A stretch of DNA of 64,000 bases from Prevotella sp. P5-50. GTDB lineage: Bacteria; Bacteroidota; Bacteroidia; Bacteroidales; Bacteroidaceae. The stretch lies in assembly GCF_002251295.1 (NCBI RefSeq), contig NZ_NPJA01000013.1, positions 62,001-126,000 of the forward strand. The letters run 5' to 3'. The notes under the pieces are model-generated. The model had not been told where the DNA came from. It was given only the letters and a program-made list of their open reading frames with translations, and searched no databases. Both the position numbers and the translations under genes were made by a program. Positions 62,261-64,000 of this stretch are shown here, piece after piece; position 1 is the first letter of the stretch; the number at the start of each line of letters is the position of its first letter.

Positions 62261-62929
62261 ATGGAAAAGCAAATTATCTGTATGGGCAACTCCTACAAAA
62301 ATGGTGGAAGATGTCTCGCCGGTATTGAGATTCAAGACACTGCTTCTGGAGTTTCAATTGTAAGAAACCAATATGGCCTACCCAACTGGATAAGACCTGT
62401 AATGTCGAATGGTGATAATGGTCTCCCCGAATATCTCGTAGGCTCATTCTCTATGCTAGATATACTTGCTGTAGACGTTACAGATGCCGTTCCAACTGGA
62501 GCACATTGTGAAAACGTGCATTTCAATTCTATCAGGAAAGTCGGTAGAATTGGACAGAATAGTCAAAATCTCAATCCTCTTTGCGACACATGGCATTCCT
62601 TGATTTTTGGTAACAGGGGGAAGGCTGTTCCAAATAAAGTATTTGAAAATGGTAGCTATTCGCTTATGTTTATCATGCCAGAAAGTCCAGTCATTACGAT
62701 GCAGTATGATGTTTATGGTCACGAGAAGTATCGCATTCAGTTCACTTACAATGGTACACAATATGACTTCCCTTTGACAGATACCCGATACATTAACGCA
62801 CTTCGCTATAGAACCAAGAATTGCGGGCAAAGGAATACAGGCGATTTGTATCTCACGCTATCGCTTGGGGTTAACCATTACGATTGGCACTATAAATTGG
62901 TTGCCGGAGTTATTGATTTAGCAGCTTAA
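62261..62929 (+). CDS. Dual OB-domain-like protein
   Basis: The start MEKQIICMGNSYKNGGRCLA gives 222 residues; a longer frame upstream overlaps the preceding gene and has no matching start signal. The beginning MGNSYKNGGRCLAGIEI and later ENVHFNSIRKVGRI and TWHSLIFGNRGKAV fit the dual-OB domain family, which in other bacteria is encoded beside DUF488 genes. OB folds suggest nucleic acid or nucleotide binding. The DUF488 gene starts 7 bp after its stop. Confidence 0.6.
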   Translation: MEKQIICMGNSYKNGGRCLAGIEIQDTASGVSIVRNQYGLPNWIRPVMSNGDNGLPEYLVGSFSMLDILAVDVTDAVPTGAHCENVHFNSIRKVGRIGQNSQNLNPLCDTWHSLIFGNRGKAVPNKVFENGSYSLMFIMPESPVITMQYDVYGHEKYRIQFTYNGTQYDFPLTDTRYINALRYRTKNCGQRNTGDLYLTLSLGVNHYDWHYKLVAGVIDLAA

Positions 62930-62936
62930 TAAAACT

Positions 62937-63647
62937 ATGGATAAAAGACAGTTATTTTCGGTAGGACATTCCAACCAAAGTATAGAAGAATTCTTCCAAC
63001 TTCTGGAATCACAAAGAATAGATTGTATTCTTGATGTGAGGAGTATGCCCTATAGTAAATACACGCCACAGTTTAATGAGGAAATCCTCAAGACGTGGTT
63101 CAAAGGACACGGGGTTTTATACGTACCTTTTGGCAAGCACTTTGGTGCAAGACGCTCCGATTGTCTTAAAGAAACGGAATTCGTAAAAAAGGGTGTCAAG
63201 GAGAAGAAATTACAGGTCAATTTTGAAATGGGTGTCAAGACCACTAATTTTTTAAGCGGTGTCGAAAGGCTGAATAAAGCACTAGATCAAAACAGACGAA
63301 TCTCGCTGATGTGCTCGGAGGCAGACCCTCTGGGATGCCACCGATTTTCTTTCATCTCAAGGTACTTCTATGATTTAGGCTGGGATATTCAGCATATCAT
63401 GCACGATGAAGAAACAGGAGACCCCATTGTTCACTCTCACCAAGAACTTGAAAAAGCGATGATACTTGACTATGTAAAACGGAATAAGTTAAAGTCGGTG
63501 GGAGGCCAGATGGCCGATTCGCTCTTCGCTGATTTTGGTGACGGATATGACGAAAAACAGCAGCGAACAGATGCTTATCGCTTGAAGAATTATGAAATCG
63601 GATGGATACCGGACTATGGTAATGATGAAACTACAGAAGAATATTAA
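62937..63647 (+). CDS. DUF488 family protein
   Basis: The 236-residue protein shows the DUF488 signatures FSVGHSNQSIEEFFQLLESQ, DCILDVRSMPYSKYTPQFN, the GHGVLYVPFGKHFGARRSD segment and the conserved cysteine motif LMCSEADPLGCHRF. The biochemical role is not established; conserved Cys, His and Arg residues suggest an enzyme. It is followed by a second, divergent DUF488 gene after 14 bp. Confidence 0.88.
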   Translation: MDKRQLFSVGHSNQSIEEFFQLLESQRIDCILDVRSMPYSKYTPQFNEEILKTWFKGHGVLYVPFGKHFGARRSDCLKETEFVKKGVKEKKLQVNFEMGVKTTNFLSGVERLNKALDQNRRISLMCSEADPLGCHRFSFISRYFYDLGWDIQHIMHDEETGDPIVHSHQELEKAMILDYVKRNKLKSVGGQMADSLFADFGDGYDEKQQRTDAYRLKNYEIGWIPDYGNDETTEEY

Positions 63648-63661
63648 ATATCGGAATAATT

Positions 63662-64000
63662 ATGATTACACTATTTACAATTGGATTCACCAAGAAGAGC
63701 GCAGAGCAGTTCTTTGAGCTTCTTAAGAAAAATAAAGTAAAGCAACTCGTTGATGTGCGCATCAGCAACAGTAGTCAGCTGGCTGGTTTCGCTAAAGGCA
63801 AAGACTTGGTTTATTTTGTGAAGCAGATATGCGGTATTGACTATAAACATGTCACAGACTTTGCTCCCACAAAGGAACTCCTTGATAGGTGGCATAAGGA
63901 AACAGTTACTTGGCCAGAATATATCGAAGAATATACAGGTATGCTCAAGCAGCGTGATATCATCAAGAAATATGGTGTGAAGCAGTTCGACGGTTCATGT
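63662..64000 (+). CDS. Second DUF488 family protein (cut by window edge)
   Basis: The visible 113 codons read MITLFTIGFTKKSAEQFFEL, QLVDVRISNSSQLAGFAKGK and DYKHVTDFAPTKELLDRW, the short COG5483-like form of DUF488. The C-terminal cysteine motif lies beyond the window. It is the third gene of the dual-OB/DUF488 set. Its sequence differs strongly from the first DUF488 copy, so it is not a recent duplicate. Confidence 0.85.
   Translation, partial: MITLFTIGFTKKSAEQFFELLKKNKVKQLVDVRISNSSQLAGFAKGKDLVYFVKQICGIDYKHVTDFAPTKELLDRWHKETVTWPEYIEEYTGMLKQRDIIKKYGVKQFDGSC

Noticed and set aside
61183-62289. 368-codon minus-strand frame under the TerB-like gene
   Set aside because: The plus-strand frame begins with a recognisable domain and correct context; the antisense frame does not.

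Overview
The window is a chromosomal segment of a member of the Bacteroidales, most likely Prevotellaceae (Prevotella/Segatella-like). The signs are a SusC/SusD outer-membrane pair with satellite lipoproteins, the type IX secretion protein PorQ beside cmk, and families largely confined to this group (DUF5020, DUF5683, DUF3822, DUF4302, BACON). Promoters follow the Bacteroidetes pattern TTTG - 19 to 22 nt - TAnnTTTG, and ribosome binding sites are weak. No rRNA, prophage, integrase, complete insertion sequence or CRISPR array is visible. One tRNA (Gln, CUG) is present.

Layout. 1-2.9 kb: trpD-trpC-trpF-trpA (trpA cut by the window edge), led by a promoter, a 19-residue leader peptide with three consecutive Trp codons and a terminator/antiterminator switch. 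3-9.1 kb: a membrane LuxR-type regulator, a candidate structured non-coding RNA, and the run rsfS-ftsH-cdsA-GH5 cellulase. 9.2-12.7 kb: tRNA-Gln, a HigB/HigA-type toxin-antitoxin pair whose toxin start looks frameshifted, a truncated OmpA gene and over 1 kb of repeats. 12.7-29.3 kb: housekeeping genes (flavodiiron protein, cmk, porQ, lpxB, surE, parAB, a transglycosylase, a RelA/SpoT enzyme) followed by a pectinesterase and a tricorn-like protease. 29.4-39.1 kb: a MerR-type regulator and an import operon of SusC, SusD, an HExxH metallohydrolase lipoprotein, a DUF4302 lipoprotein and a BACON lipoprotein. 39.3-53 kb: a DUF4143 ATPase, a short AraC protein, alaS, a TlpA-like thioredoxin, a phosphopantetheinyl transferase, a RecD-like helicase, DUF3822-rsmD, cardiolipin synthase and dnaG. 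54-59 kb: an outer-membrane barrel gene and the etfB-etfA-acyl-CoA dehydrogenase operon, interrupted by a four-helix-bundle gene inside a repeat cassette. 60.8-64 kb: a TerB-like protein and a dual-OB/DUF488/DUF488 set running off the right edge.

The most unusual content lies between the genes. At least eight intergenic arrays have periods of 11, 22 or 23 bp (one or two helical turns). The clearest has 18 contiguous 11-bp units carrying a TCGT core that flips to ACGA at one centre. There are also dispersed families whose copies differ by compensatory changes: a palindrome that carries a promoter, an element built on TCGACCAC/TCGAACAC half-sites, and a hairpin element with a fixed TTTTCTCGCCATG flank. 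The four-helix-bundle cassette has a gene-less miniature copy 42 kb away in the opposite orientation. All calls were made by reading the sequence; no database search was run.
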